In this document: piece after piece, positions 26,573 to 35,356 of the stretch
How positions within the stretch are numbered: position 1 is the stretch's first letter
How the letters are laid out: every line of letters starts with the position of its first letter
Assembly (NCBI GenBank): GCA_919902775.1
Contig: CAKKRJ010000007.1
Coordinates: forward strand, 62,001-126,000
Direction: 5' to 3'
Length of the DNA: 64,000 bases
Source: Burkholderiaceae bacterium
GTDB lineage: Bacteria; Pseudomonadota; Gammaproteobacteria; Burkholderiales; Burkholderiaceae_C
Notes under the pieces: model-generated
Databases searched by the model: none
What the model saw: only the letters and a program-made list of their open reading frames with translations
Told to the model about the DNA's origin: nothing
Made by a program: the position numbers and the translations under genes

Positions 26573-27738
26573 CGGGGCCACAGCGCCCACAACTGCAAGG
26601 GTTGTTTCATGCGTCCGGCCATTTCCCCGGCCGCAGGGCCCGAGCCGGCGTAATAGTCGGCCCGTACCGCGCCCACGATGGCGGAGCCGGTGTCCTGGGC
26701 CAGCACCAGGCGGTCCAGTGTGGTTTGCGGTCCGGCCGACTTCAGCCAAACCGGGGTGCCATAGGGAATGCTGCCGCGGTCCACCGCGATGGACCGCTCG
26801 GCCGTCAAGGGCACGCCTTGCGCACCTTTGGGGCCCGGCGGCACCCCACCCACAGGCAAGGGCTCTTCCTTGAAGAACACCACACGCGGGTTTTGCCACA
26901 GCAATTCGTTGAGCCGTGTCGGGTTGCGCTCGATCCAGGCTTTGATGCCTGGCCAGGACGCGTCACGAACCAGGTTTTGATCGAGCAGCCAGCGGCCAAT
27001 GCTTTTGTAGGGCTGGTCGTTGGTGCCGGCAAACGCCAGCCGCACCAGGCGTTGTTGGCCCTGGGGTTCGCGCACATTCACCAGGCCCGAGCCTTGAATG
27101 TGCAGCACCATGGCCTCTACCGGGTCGGCCAGATACACCAGCTCTTTGCCCCGCAAGGCGGCGCGGGCCTGGGGTTGGGTGTCCATTTCCTGCCGGGTGT
27201 ACCAGGGCTTGCGCTGGGCCAGGCTGGCTGGGGGGGCGTAAAGCGGCACCTGGAAGCCGGGGCGCGCCTGGCGCTCGGCGTTCAGCACGGGTTCGTAATA
27301 GGCGGTCAGCAAACCCTCGCTGGGCTGGCTGAGCGATTCCACCCGGTAGGCTTGCAGGTTTTGGCGCATCCATTGGCGTTGTTCGGGTGCCGAGGCGTTG
27401 GCCAGTTGCCGCACTTGCGGACACAGGGCGGCCCAGGTTTTGTTTGGGCGTGTGCAGCTTTGCAGCCAGGCGGGCCAGGCTTCGTGCAGCGCGTCGGTGT
27501 CCAGTCCGGGCAGATCGGACCAATGCACCGGGACCCAGCGGCTTTTGGCCTGCAGAATCACGGGAGGCAGGGACGCTGGCTCGGCCCTTTGTGCCGAGGT
27601 CGATGGGCTGGGTGAGGCGGCTGGCCTGGGGTCATGGCGCACCGGGGCGACCGAGCAGCCGATCAGGCTGCCTACAATCGCGGCCAACATCCCACCGGAA
27701 CACCTCCGGCCAACAGAAAGAAACGGAACTTTGCGCAT
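26569..27738 (-). CDS. mltA: membrane-bound lytic murein transglycosylase A (MltA), lipoprotein
   Basis: From the ATG at 27738 ([12 protein letters not shown]) the 389-residue product has a lipoprotein signal ending LIGC. The mature protein has the MltA core: [16 protein letters not shown], the [14 protein letters not shown] segment, and the 3D domain near the C-terminus ([15 protein letters not shown], then [22 protein letters not shown] with its catalytic-type Asp residues). It cleaves peptidoglycan glycan strands at the outer membrane. The longer upstream frame overlaps the divergent small ORF and is not used. The ATG shares bases with the start of that ORF. Confidence 0.93.
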   Translation of the reverse strand: MRKVPFLSVGRRCSGGMLAAIVGSLIGCSVAPVRHDPRPAASPSPSTSAQRAEPASLPPVILQAKSRWVPVHWSDLPGLDTDALHEAWPAWLQSCTRPNKTWAALCPQVRQLANASAPEQRQWMRQNLQAYRVESLSQPSEGLLTAYYEPVLNAERQARPGFQVPLYAPPASLAQRKPWYTRQEMDTQPQARAALRGKELVYLADPVEAMVLHIQGSGLVNVREPQGQQRLVRLAFAGTNDQPYKSIGRWLLDQNLVRDASWPGIKAWIERNPTRLNELLWQNPRVVFFKEEPLPVGGVPPGPKGAQGVPLTAERSIAVDRGSIPYGTPVWLKSAGPQTTLDRLVLAQDTGSAIVGAVRADYYAGSGPAAGEMAGRMKQPLQLWALWPR

Positions 27739-27874
27739 GGCCCTTATTTTGCTGGAAGCTTTGCTGGCCCTGGTGCTCTTCGTGGCGATCGTGTGGTGGA
27801 CCATGTTTGCAGGTCGATCCAAAGGGGAACTGCCGCCGGTGGACTCCCCAAACGAGGATGACAAAACCCCCTGA
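27737..27874 (+). CDS. 45-residue membrane microprotein, divergent from mltA
   Basis: The frame [20 protein letters not shown] continues WTMFAGRSKGELPPVDSPNEDDKTP: one N-terminal membrane helix and a short acidic tail. Its ATG (27737-27739) and the mltA ATG (27736-27738 on the other strand) share the same CATG. It may be translated from a leader inside the mltA side, or it may be a chance frame. The clean single-helix layout and its place between two cell-wall genes make it plausible. The function is unknown. Confidence 0.5.
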   Translation: MALILLEALLALVLFVAIVWWTMFAGRSKGELPPVDSPNEDDKTP

Positions 27875-27895
27875 CCGGGGCGGCGCGGACCGGCT

Positions 27896-28465
27896 TCAGT
27901 CGAGCAGGGTCCCCGCGCCTTCAAAGCGTTGCGCGTAGTAGCGGTTGCTCAGCTGGTCCACGCGCACGCCGGTGCGGGGGTTGCTGGCATGCACAAAACG
28001 GCCATCGCCGACATAAATGCCCACATGCGAATGGCGCGCCCCCAGGGTGTTGAAGAACACCAGGTCGCCGGGTTGCAGGCGTGCGCGGTCAATGGGCCGC
28101 GACTTTTGTCCCAGCTCGGCCGAGGAGCCTTTGACCGGCAAGCCCGCAGCTTCCCGGTAAACATGCGAGACCAAGCCCGAGCAGTCGAACCCGGTGGCGG
28201 GGCCTCTGCCGCCCCAGGCATAACGGGTGTCCAGCAAAGACAGGGCAAACACGGCCAGGTCGTTGCGCTTGGGGTCGTAGGCGGTGTTGTTGGGTGCGGG
28301 TGTGTGCGCGGCACCGGCGCTGGGCGGCGATCCGGGCACTGGCCCTGGCCTTGGCCCGGCACAGCCGGCCAGCAGGATGGCCAGTCCCATGACCCACCCG
28401 AGCCAGATGGGGTGCGGGTGTGGGTTGGCGTTGAGGCCGGCCGCTGTTCCCGGGGTCTGGCTCAT
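27896..28465 (-). CDS. NlpC/P60 peptidoglycan endopeptidase, lipoprotein
   Basis: This 189-residue protein has a hydrophobic N-terminal stretch ending in a lipobox (GLAILLAGC), a Pro/Gly/Ala-rich linker and an NlpC/P60 domain. The catalytic Cys is in GFDCSGLVSHVY, the His in RHSHVGIYVGDG and the third residue in RFVHASNP. It would cut gamma-D-Glu to diamino-acid stem-peptide bonds in peptidoglycan. Its ATG overlaps the stop of the response-regulator gene by four bases, which couples it to the two-component system; this pairing is odd and may only reflect compact gene packing. Confidence 0.9.
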   Translation of the reverse strand: MSQTPGTAAGLNANPHPHPIWLGWVMGLAILLAGCAGPRPGPVPGSPPSAGAAHTPAPNNTAYDPKRNDLAVFALSLLDTRYAWGGRGPATGFDCSGLVSHVYREAAGLPVKGSSAELGQKSRPIDRARLQPGDLVFFNTLGARHSHVGIYVGDGRFVHASNPRTGVRVDQLSNRYYAQRFEGAGTLLD

Positions 28466-29112
28466 GTCAAAGTCCGCAACAGGTTGGCCAGCTCCACGGC
28501 CGATTTGACTTCCATCTTGTCGAAGACGCGTGAACGGTGGACCTCGACGGTGCGCACGCTGATGTCCAGTTGGTCGGCAATCAGTTTGTTGGGCAAGCCT
28601 TCGACCACCAGGCGCATCACGTCGCGTTCACGCTCGGTCAACTCGCCCAGGCGGGATTGCAAAAAGTCTTGTTGGGTGCGAGCCATCAGGCGCTCTTGCG
28701 ACAACAGCAAGGCTTGCTCCACGCGGTCCACCAGGGCGTTGTCGGAAAACGGCTTTTCGCAAAAATCAAAGGCCCCGCGCTTGACGCTGTCCACGGCGGT
28801 GGGCACATCGGCGTGCCCGGTCAGGAAAATCACGGGCCAGGCCTGCGCCATGCCACTGGCCTGCAGCTGCTCAAACAAGGCCAGCCCGCTCATGCCCGGC
28901 ATGCGCACATCGAGCAAAATGCAGCCCGCTTGCTGCGGCAAAGGGGTGGCATGGGCTTCTTGTGCGGCACTGTGCAGCATCGCCAGAAAGGCTTCGGCGC
29001 TGTCATACGAGGTGCTCAGCAAGCGCCGCGTGCGCAGCAACCAGGCCATGCCTTCACGCACGCCAATGTCGTCGTCAACGATGTAGACCATGCTGTCAAA
29101 AGGGGGGTGCAT
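28462..29112 (-). CDS. FixJ/DctR-like response regulator
   Basis: This 216-residue protein has an N-terminal receiver domain (VYIVDDDIGVREGMAWLLRT, phosphorylation Asp in CILLDVRMPGMSG, FLTGHADV, then FCEKPF) and a C-terminal LuxR-type helix-turn-helix (LTERERDVMRLVVEGLPNKL, then SVRTVEVHRSRVF). That combination is the FixJ/TodT/DctR class. It starts 9 bases downstream of the histidine-kinase stop, so the two form a pair. By resemblance it may control C4-dicarboxylate uptake genes, but no such transporter is in the window. Confidence 0.9.
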   Translation of the reverse strand: MHPPFDSMVYIVDDDIGVREGMAWLLRTRRLLSTSYDSAEAFLAMLHSAAQEAHATPLPQQAGCILLDVRMPGMSGLALFEQLQASGMAQAWPVIFLTGHADVPTAVDSVKRGAFDFCEKPFSDNALVDRVEQALLLSQERLMARTQQDFLQSRLGELTERERDVMRLVVEGLPNKLIADQLDISVRTVEVHRSRVFDKMEVKSAVELANLLRTLT

Positions 29113-29121
29113 GGGGCGATT

Positions 29122-31206
29122 TTAGGCCGTGTCTGCTGTGGCGTTGTGGCCGGCGGCGGGCAGCGTGAAACGGAACACGGTGCCTTTGGGGGCGTGGGCC
29201 TCGAAGCCCAGCTGACCGCCGTGTTGCTCCACCACGGTGCGGCACAGGCTCAGGCCCAGGCCCATGCCTTCGGCCTTGGTGGTGAAGAAGGGGTTGAACA
29301 GTTGCGCCGCGACTTCGGGCACGATGCCCGCGCCCAGATCGGTGACTGTGAATTCGATGCCCGCCGGGTCTTGCGGTGAGGTGGAGCGCAAGACCCGCAA
29401 GACCAGCACCCGGTCCCGGCAGGACGGCGTGTCCATGGCCTGCATGCCGTTGCGCGCCAGATTGAGCAACACTTGCTCCACCATCGTGCGGTCGCACCAC
29501 ACCAGGGGCAGGCGCGCATCCACCCGGATGACCACCCGCACCTGCAGCTTGCGTGCCTGCAGGTTCACCAGCGGCGTGATGGCGTCCAGCAGCGCTTGCG
29601 GGTGCACCGCCTCACGGGCCTGGTCGCGCCGGCGCACAAAGTCATGCACGCTGTTGATGACGCGCCCTGCCCGTTCGGCCTGCTCGGCAATGCGGCGCAG
29701 CGCCATGTGCACATCGTCCAGGGTTTGAGGCACGGCTTGTGGGTCTTGCAGCAGGTTGAGCGAGCCGTTGGCGTAACTGGCGATGGCGGCCAATGGCTGG
29801 TTCAGTTCGTGGCTGAGCAAGGACGCCATCTCGCCGACGGTGGCCAGGCGTGCGGTGGCCTGCAGGCGTTCCTGGCTGGCGCGTGACAGTTCTTCGATGC
29901 GGCGCTGCTCACTGATGTCGATCACCGCGCCCATCCAGCCGGTCTGTTCACCCCGCACACTGATCAGTGGCGCCTCGATGATCAGCACCGGAAACCGCGT
30001 GCCGTCTTGCCGCATGAAGACCGATTCAAAACCTTCCCGTGGCGGTGCATTGCCGGCCATGCGGATGGCCTGTCGCTGTTGGTATTCGTCCACCATCTCA
30101 GGTGGCCAATACGGCATGGGGGCGTTCTGGCCCATCAGGGCGTCGGCTTCCCACCCGACCATCTGGCAAAACGCCGGGTTCACATACGTGATGCGTCCTT
30201 GCAGGTCGCGGGCCCGCAAGCCGGTGACCAGCGAGTCTTCCATGGCTTTGCGAAAAGCCAGGGCATCGGCCAGATCGTGTTCGGCCTTGAGGCGGCGTCG
30301 GGCATCCTTGGCCAGCAACACCATCACCGTGATCAGCGCAATCGACATGCCCGTGACCAGGGCCGTGAGCACGTTGGGGAACAAGTCGGGCTCACCGCGC
30401 CGCCCGTCCATGCGCAACAGCAAGGTGTTGCCCGGCAAGTCCACCAGCTGCTGCGTGGTGAAGACGCGCCGTTCGCGGCGCTGGGCGCCGGCAATGGCCA
30501 GCCGTGTCCCGTCGGGCTCGATGAAAGACAACTCGTTTCGGCGTCCGAAGGTGCTGCCCAGTCGTTCGGTCAGCAGCTCTTGCAAGCTGTAAGTCACGAC
30601 CATGTAACCCGCCAGCTCTCCGGCCTGTGTCACGGGCATGCACAGCTCCATCACCTCCACGCCCAGACCGTCGTTTTGCGGCAAGAAATAGGTGCTCGAA
30701 TAAGCCGGGCCATTGAAGCGCTTGGCCCGCTGGCAGGCCTGGTTGGCTTCGTTCAAGGTCTCGGCGCGGGCGATGCGTTCAAAGGCGGATGCACGCAGCG
30801 GCGAGTCGGCAAACGACAGCAAGTGCCATTCCTTGTCGCGCCATTCCAGGCGCAACCAATCCCGGTTGCCGCGCAGCAGACCCAGGGCTTCGGGTTGCCA
30901 TGTCTGCGGGGTGAAGTGGCCCGATTGCAGGGCCTGCAAAGCCTGGACCTGGCGTGACAGGCTGCTGCGCAAGTCATTCACCGCGTCGGCGGTGTCGCGT
31001 TCCAGTTCGGCTTGCACCTGGCTGGCTTCGTAGCGTCCGGCCAGCCAGACCAGGGTGACCAGAACCGCCAGCACCAGGGCGATCAGGGCCGTCCACAACG
31101 ACCGCCGCCCCGCACCCCAGGGCAACTTGTCGACCTGTCTGGCCAGGGCCCGGCGCAGGCGCTCTGGCCATGTGGCCGTCAGGCGGGGGTCACCAAGGGT
31201 TTTCAT
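29122..31206 (-). CDS. PAS-domain sensor histidine kinase, DctS-like
   Basis: This 694-residue membrane kinase has a first helix at about residues 38-58, a periplasmic sensing region (cleaner between about 60 and 300), a second helix (LTALVTGMSIALITVMVLLA) and a PAS domain (RITYVNPAFCQMVGWEADAL). The HisKA box is SHELNQPLAAIASYANG, and the ATPase domain shows NLARNGMQAM, DLGAGI and GMGLGLSLC. The SHELNQPLAAI form is typical of DctS/FixL-type kinases. It is upstream of and close to its partner regulator. The ligand is unknown; C4-dicarboxylates are the family's usual signal. Confidence 0.9.
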   Translation of the reverse strand: MKTLGDPRLTATWPERLRRALARQVDKLPWGAGRRSLWTALIALVLAVLVTLVWLAGRYEASQVQAELERDTADAVNDLRSSLSRQVQALQALQSGHFTPQTWQPEALGLLRGNRDWLRLEWRDKEWHLLSFADSPLRASAFERIARAETLNEANQACQRAKRFNGPAYSSTYFLPQNDGLGVEVMELCMPVTQAGELAGYMVVTYSLQELLTERLGSTFGRRNELSFIEPDGTRLAIAGAQRRERRVFTTQQLVDLPGNTLLLRMDGRRGEPDLFPNVLTALVTGMSIALITVMVLLAKDARRRLKAEHDLADALAFRKAMEDSLVTGLRARDLQGRITYVNPAFCQMVGWEADALMGQNAPMPYWPPEMVDEYQQRQAIRMAGNAPPREGFESVFMRQDGTRFPVLIIEAPLISVRGEQTGWMGAVIDISEQRRIEELSRASQERLQATARLATVGEMASLLSHELNQPLAAIASYANGSLNLLQDPQAVPQTLDDVHMALRRIAEQAERAGRVINSVHDFVRRRDQAREAVHPQALLDAITPLVNLQARKLQVRVVIRVDARLPLVWCDRTMVEQVLLNLARNGMQAMDTPSCRDRVLVLRVLRSTSPQDPAGIEFTVTDLGAGIVPEVAAQLFNPFFTTKAEGMGLGLSLCRTVVEQHGGQLGFEAHAPKGTVFRFTLPAAGHNATADTA

Positions 31207-31212
31207 GCGGGG

Positions 31213-34200
31213 TCAGGGCGGGGTGTTGCCCGCAGGCGCCACTTTGTCATCGTGGTTGATTTTGGTGACCCTGGGGGCGGTCCAGCTGCCATCGATCAGG
31301 AACTCCTGGGTGGAGGCTTTGGCCAAGGGGTTTTGCAAAAAGAGTTGGGCCAAAAATGCCGTCAGGCCCACCACCGGGTTGACGGCGATGCCGGCCAGCA
31401 AGGAGGTCGTGCTGGCATCCAGGGCGGGCAAGATCAGCACGCGCAGTTTTTGTGTTTCCTGGGCGATGTCGGCCGAACCATCGAGTTGCACCTGGGCATT
31501 GACGCCCTTGATTTGCAGGTTGCGTGTGTGGGCAATGCCTTGTGCGATGGCGACATCGCCGTACACCGAGTCAAAGGCAAAGCCCTCGTAAAACACGTCG
31601 CGGAAGTCCAGCAACAAGCGCCGTGGCAAGGCCTGCAGGCTCAACACCCCCAGCAACTTGGCGGCGCCCGCATCGGCTTTGAGGAATTGGCCGCGGCCCA
31701 TCTTCACCGTGAACTGCCCCGACATGCTGGGGTAGTGCAAAGCCAGGGGCGAGCCCTGCCAGCTCACCGCCCCTTCGAGTTGCCCTGTGCCGTCCCGCAA
31801 GGCATCGGGTGTGCCCAGCCGCGTCAGCAAGGCCCCGGCATCGTGGACATCGAGTTTGAACGTCATCTCGGTTTTGCGTTGCTGGCCACCCTCGGTGGCG
31901 GTCAGCCAGCGACCGGTGCTGCGCAAGCTGGCCTCGGGCAAGGTGATGTTGAACTTGTTCAACTGCCACTCGGGGGCGGTTTTCAGCCGTGTTTTTTGTT
32001 GTTCGGTGTTGAGGGCTTCGATCTCGATGCGGCCGAGCTTTTTGCCCCGCAGCTCCAGCTGGTCCACCACGATGTCCAGGGACGGCAAATTGGCCGGCGG
32101 GGCTTCGAGCAGACCTTCCACCTCGGCGACGCTGGAAGGCGGCAGGTTCAGCCGCGACAGGCGCGCGTACAGGTGACCCAGCTGCTCGCCGACGGGCTGG
32201 CGATAGACCACATGCCCATTGAGCTCACGGGCATCGACGTTGACGCGCCAGGTCGCGCCTTCGCGAACGCCACCGGCCACCACCTGGTGCAAGGTGCGGT
32301 CATCGGCGGTGAGGGTGTTGGCTTTGAGGCCAAAGCGTGTCGGCAGGTAGCCAGACCAGGCCGGCTGCACCCCACCGGGTGGCTTGGCTGTTGCCGGGCT
32401 GGAGGGCAGCAGGCTTTGCCACTCGTCCAGCGAAAAACGGTCCAGCACCACCGAGGCCGACACCCCTGTGGCGGGCAGGGCGGGCGCCTGCGTGCTGGGC
32501 AGCCCCAGGGTGAGGCTGCCGCGCAACACCACGGGCTCTGGGCCCGACAGATCGCGCACATACTGGGCCGAGGCGATGCTGCCCCAGTCCAACAGCCACT
32601 GGTCACGCAACACGCCGCCCGAAGACTGCGTCAACGTGCGCAGGGACACCGGGGCGCTGGTGGCCGCGGGTTTGCCCAGCGGGGCGGGTAATTTCAGCGC
32701 CAGGCCTTCCAGCGTGCTTTGGACGCTGAACTCGGGCTGACCTTGCGGCCAGCTCAGCTGCGCGGTATAGGTGGTGGCGCCGCTGGCGTGTTGCGCCCAG
32801 GCATTCAGGGGCGCGAGCTCGCTGGCCAGGCGAAGCCCTTCGGCGGTGATCTGACCTTGCGCACGCAATTGCACGGGGGATGGCACACCGGTTTCGGCCG
32901 GGGCGGCGCCGGGGATGGACCGCATGCCCCCTTCGATGCGCACCGGCCCGCCCAGCAAATGCGCCTGGGTGCCGTTCAAGCTGAAACCGGTCTCGGTGAA
33001 TTGCACGCTGCCCTGCACTTTTTCCAGCAACGGTGCCGCGTCCATCATGCGCACATCGTTGCCTGCCAACACCACCGACCCTTGCACCTTGGTGTTGTGC
33101 GCGGCCAGCAGAGGAATCGCCAAACTGAAGCGGGTTTGCACGTTGCCCGTGGCCTGGGTTTGGCGCAGTGTGCCCGACAGCAGGGCGTCCAGTGGGGACT
33201 GCTGCACCAGCGTCAGCACCTGCGCGGCCGGCCCCTTGTTTTCAGCACTGACCTGGAGGATGGGGTTGTTCACCATGTCCGCGATCTCTGCCTGGCCCGC
33301 CGTCAGGCTCAGGCCGGTGCGTGCATCCGTCGCCCGTGCGGAGGCCTCGCTCAGTTTCATGCCCAGGCGGTCAAAGACCAGCACACCGGTCAACTTGTGC
33401 AGACGCGGCCAGGGCAGGCTTTTGGCGGGCAACAAGGGGGCGGGCATGTAGTCCAGCTCCACATCCTGAACGCGCCCGGCAAAGCGGAATTCGCCATCCT
33501 TGGGATTGGCAAAGGGCAATTTGTCCAGATCGCCCTTGATCTTGACTTGCACATGCGCATAAGTGCCTTTGAGCACAGCCGCACGCACATACTGGCGCAC
33601 CTCGGCGGGCAGCACCGTGGGCAGGTAGCGGTAGGCCCGAGAAGCATCGGCGCGCTTGATCTGGCCTTGCAGGTCCAGCGCACCCAGCCCCGTGCCGTTG
33701 GGCGAGGCACGCCACTGTCCGTGCCACTCGCCTTGCAGGTCGGCATTGGCCAACTGGAGCTTCCATTCGGGGACGTGCCACTGTTGGTCGTCGCGTTTGA
33801 AAACCGCTTGCGCATGCAAGGCCTGCACAGGCACTTCGGGATTTTCCAGAATACCGGGCAAAAACACGGCCCCGTCTGCGCCCATGTCCAGCTCAATTCG
33901 GCCGCCGTCCTGGTTCAGGGTCAGCCGGGTTTGCGCGCCACGCACGCCGGGCCAGAGGGGCGCGTTGTCGGCTGCACGCCCTGTGGGCGGTGGCAGCGTC
34001 AGTTTGTGCACACGCAATTGCGCGTCGTAGCTGACAGGCGCGCGCCAGTCGCCTTGCCAGCGCCACTGCAACGTCTCGACTTGCCCGCTGACCGCTTGCT
34101 GCTGAAGGCGTTCACGCCAGGCCTCGGGCAGGGGCATGCGCAGCGCCATTTCACGCAGCGCCACCAGGTCCAGATGGTCGGCCTGCAGGTGGCCGCGTGC

Positions 34201-35331
34201 CGCATTTTTGCCTTGCGGGTGGGTGTAGCTCAGCGCGACGTTGCCCCCAGGCCAGGCCAGGCCTTGCGCGCTGACGAACGCCAGCTGTTGGGTCGAGACC
34301 TCAAAACCCAGTGGGCTGACCTTGGCACCCCAACGGCCCGACAAACGCGCAAAGGCCAAGGGCGGTGTGTCGGCGGTCCATGCCGTTTGCAGTTCGGTCA
34401 GGTCCACGTCCGCGACGCCCCCGGCCCACTGCCCGTTGTGCACATCGCTCCACATGCGCAGGCGACCTTGCCCTTTGGCCAAGCTCACGCCCAAGGGCAC
34501 ATGCGTGCTGAGCTGCGCCACATCGACATGCGGGAAGTAGGCATACACCTGGCCCGTCCAGTCGGCCCATGTCCCAGGGTGCAGCGACAACAAGCCGCGC
34601 TTGAACCGCCCCATGGTGACAAAGCGCTGGCCCCAGGCATCGGGCGGGGTGGCGTCCAGCCGGACATCGTGGTGCCTGGCCGAATTGCGCAGCACCAAGT
34701 CCACATCGCGCAAGGACACCGTGCGCGGGTCTTGGGGGGCTGCGGCGGGGGTGGGGGCCAGCAGGCCTTGCAGGTGCGCCTGCGCAGGGCGTTCGTGCGT
34801 CCAGTGCAGCGTGCCGCCCCGTACGATGACTTCGCGCTGGCCAAACAACCAATCGGCGGCGGCGTTGTTGTGGTCACGGCTGTTTTGCGCCCAGGCAAAT
34901 CCGGCCACGCGCCAGGTGCCATCGGCGCTCAGGCGGACGTCGAGTTCGGGCGCGTCCAGCACCAGTTGTTCCAGTTTCAGGCCCAGCACCGAACGCACGC
35001 TGATGGCGATCCGCACTTTGGGCAGGCGCAAGGCCGTGCGGCCTTGTGGGTCGAGCAATTCAATCTCGCGCAGCTCAAACGAGGGCGCCCAGCCGGTGGA
35101 TTCGGCCGAGATCTGGCCGATCCGCACCGGTACCCCAAGGGTTTGCCGGGCCAAGCGTTCCAGGGCGGGGCGGTGGTCACCGATTCGCGGCACAATCCAA
35201 AAATGCAAGGCGCCCCAGGCCATCCCCAGCAAAACGCCCAGCAACAGCAAGCACCAGGCCCCGAACCGCAGCAAACGGGACAGCCAAAGGGTCAAGCGGC
35301 GGGGAAAAGTGGGCAAGGACTGCACAAACAT
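31213..35331 (-). CDS. yhdP: YhdP family AsmA-like protein, lipid transport at the envelope
   Basis: This 1372-residue protein, from the ATG at 35331 (MFVQSLPTFPRRL), has one N-terminal membrane helix (CLLLLGVLLGMAWGALHFWI) and then a very long beta-rich region of the AsmA/YhdP type with no enzyme motif. Near the C-terminus, GRGQFLKADAGAAKLLGVLS and the YGDVAIAQGIAHTRNLQIKG segment match the YhdP end. YhdP proteins bridge the periplasm and help move phospholipids to the outer membrane. It is divergent from glnE with only 25 bases between the two ATG codons. The upstream extension to 35376 would overlap glnE and is not used. Confidence 0.9.
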   Translation of the reverse strand: MFVQSLPTFPRRLTLWLSRLLRFGAWCLLLLGVLLGMAWGALHFWIVPRIGDHRPALERLARQTLGVPVRIGQISAESTGWAPSFELREIELLDPQGRTALRLPKVRIAISVRSVLGLKLEQLVLDAPELDVRLSADGTWRVAGFAWAQNSRDHNNAAADWLFGQREVIVRGGTLHWTHERPAQAHLQGLLAPTPAAAPQDPRTVSLRDVDLVLRNSARHHDVRLDATPPDAWGQRFVTMGRFKRGLLSLHPGTWADWTGQVYAYFPHVDVAQLSTHVPLGVSLAKGQGRLRMWSDVHNGQWAGGVADVDLTELQTAWTADTPPLAFARLSGRWGAKVSPLGFEVSTQQLAFVSAQGLAWPGGNVALSYTHPQGKNAARGHLQADHLDLVALREMALRMPLPEAWRERLQQQAVSGQVETLQWRWQGDWRAPVSYDAQLRVHKLTLPPPTGRAADNAPLWPGVRGAQTRLTLNQDGGRIELDMGADGAVFLPGILENPEVPVQALHAQAVFKRDDQQWHVPEWKLQLANADLQGEWHGQWRASPNGTGLGALDLQGQIKRADASRAYRYLPTVLPAEVRQYVRAAVLKGTYAHVQVKIKGDLDKLPFANPKDGEFRFAGRVQDVELDYMPAPLLPAKSLPWPRLHKLTGVLVFDRLGMKLSEASARATDARTGLSLTAGQAEIADMVNNPILQVSAENKGPAAQVLTLVQQSPLDALLSGTLRQTQATGNVQTRFSLAIPLLAAHNTKVQGSVVLAGNDVRMMDAAPLLEKVQGSVQFTETGFSLNGTQAHLLGGPVRIEGGMRSIPGAAPAETGVPSPVQLRAQGQITAEGLRLASELAPLNAWAQHASGATTYTAQLSWPQGQPEFSVQSTLEGLALKLPAPLGKPAATSAPVSLRTLTQSSGGVLRDQWLLDWGSIASAQYVRDLSGPEPVVLRGSLTLGLPSTQAPALPATGVSASVVLDRFSLDEWQSLLPSSPATAKPPGGVQPAWSGYLPTRFGLKANTLTADDRTLHQVVAGGVREGATWRVNVDARELNGHVVYRQPVGEQLGHLYARLSRLNLPPSSVAEVEGLLEAPPANLPSLDIVVDQLELRGKKLGRIEIEALNTEQQKTRLKTAPEWQLNKFNITLPEASLRSTGRWLTATEGGQQRKTEMTFKLDVHDAGALLTRLGTPDALRDGTGQLEGAVSWQGSPLALHYPSMSGQFTVKMGRGQFLKADAGAAKLLGVLSLQALPRRLLLDFRDVFYEGFAFDSVYGDVAIAQGIAHTRNLQIKGVNAQVQLDGSADIAQETQKLRVLILPALDASTTSLLAGIAVNPVVGLTAFLAQLFLQNPLAKASTQEFLIDGSWTAPRVTKINHDDKVAPAGNTPP

Positions 35332-35356
35332 TTGAATCAGAAAGTCAGCAGGAATT

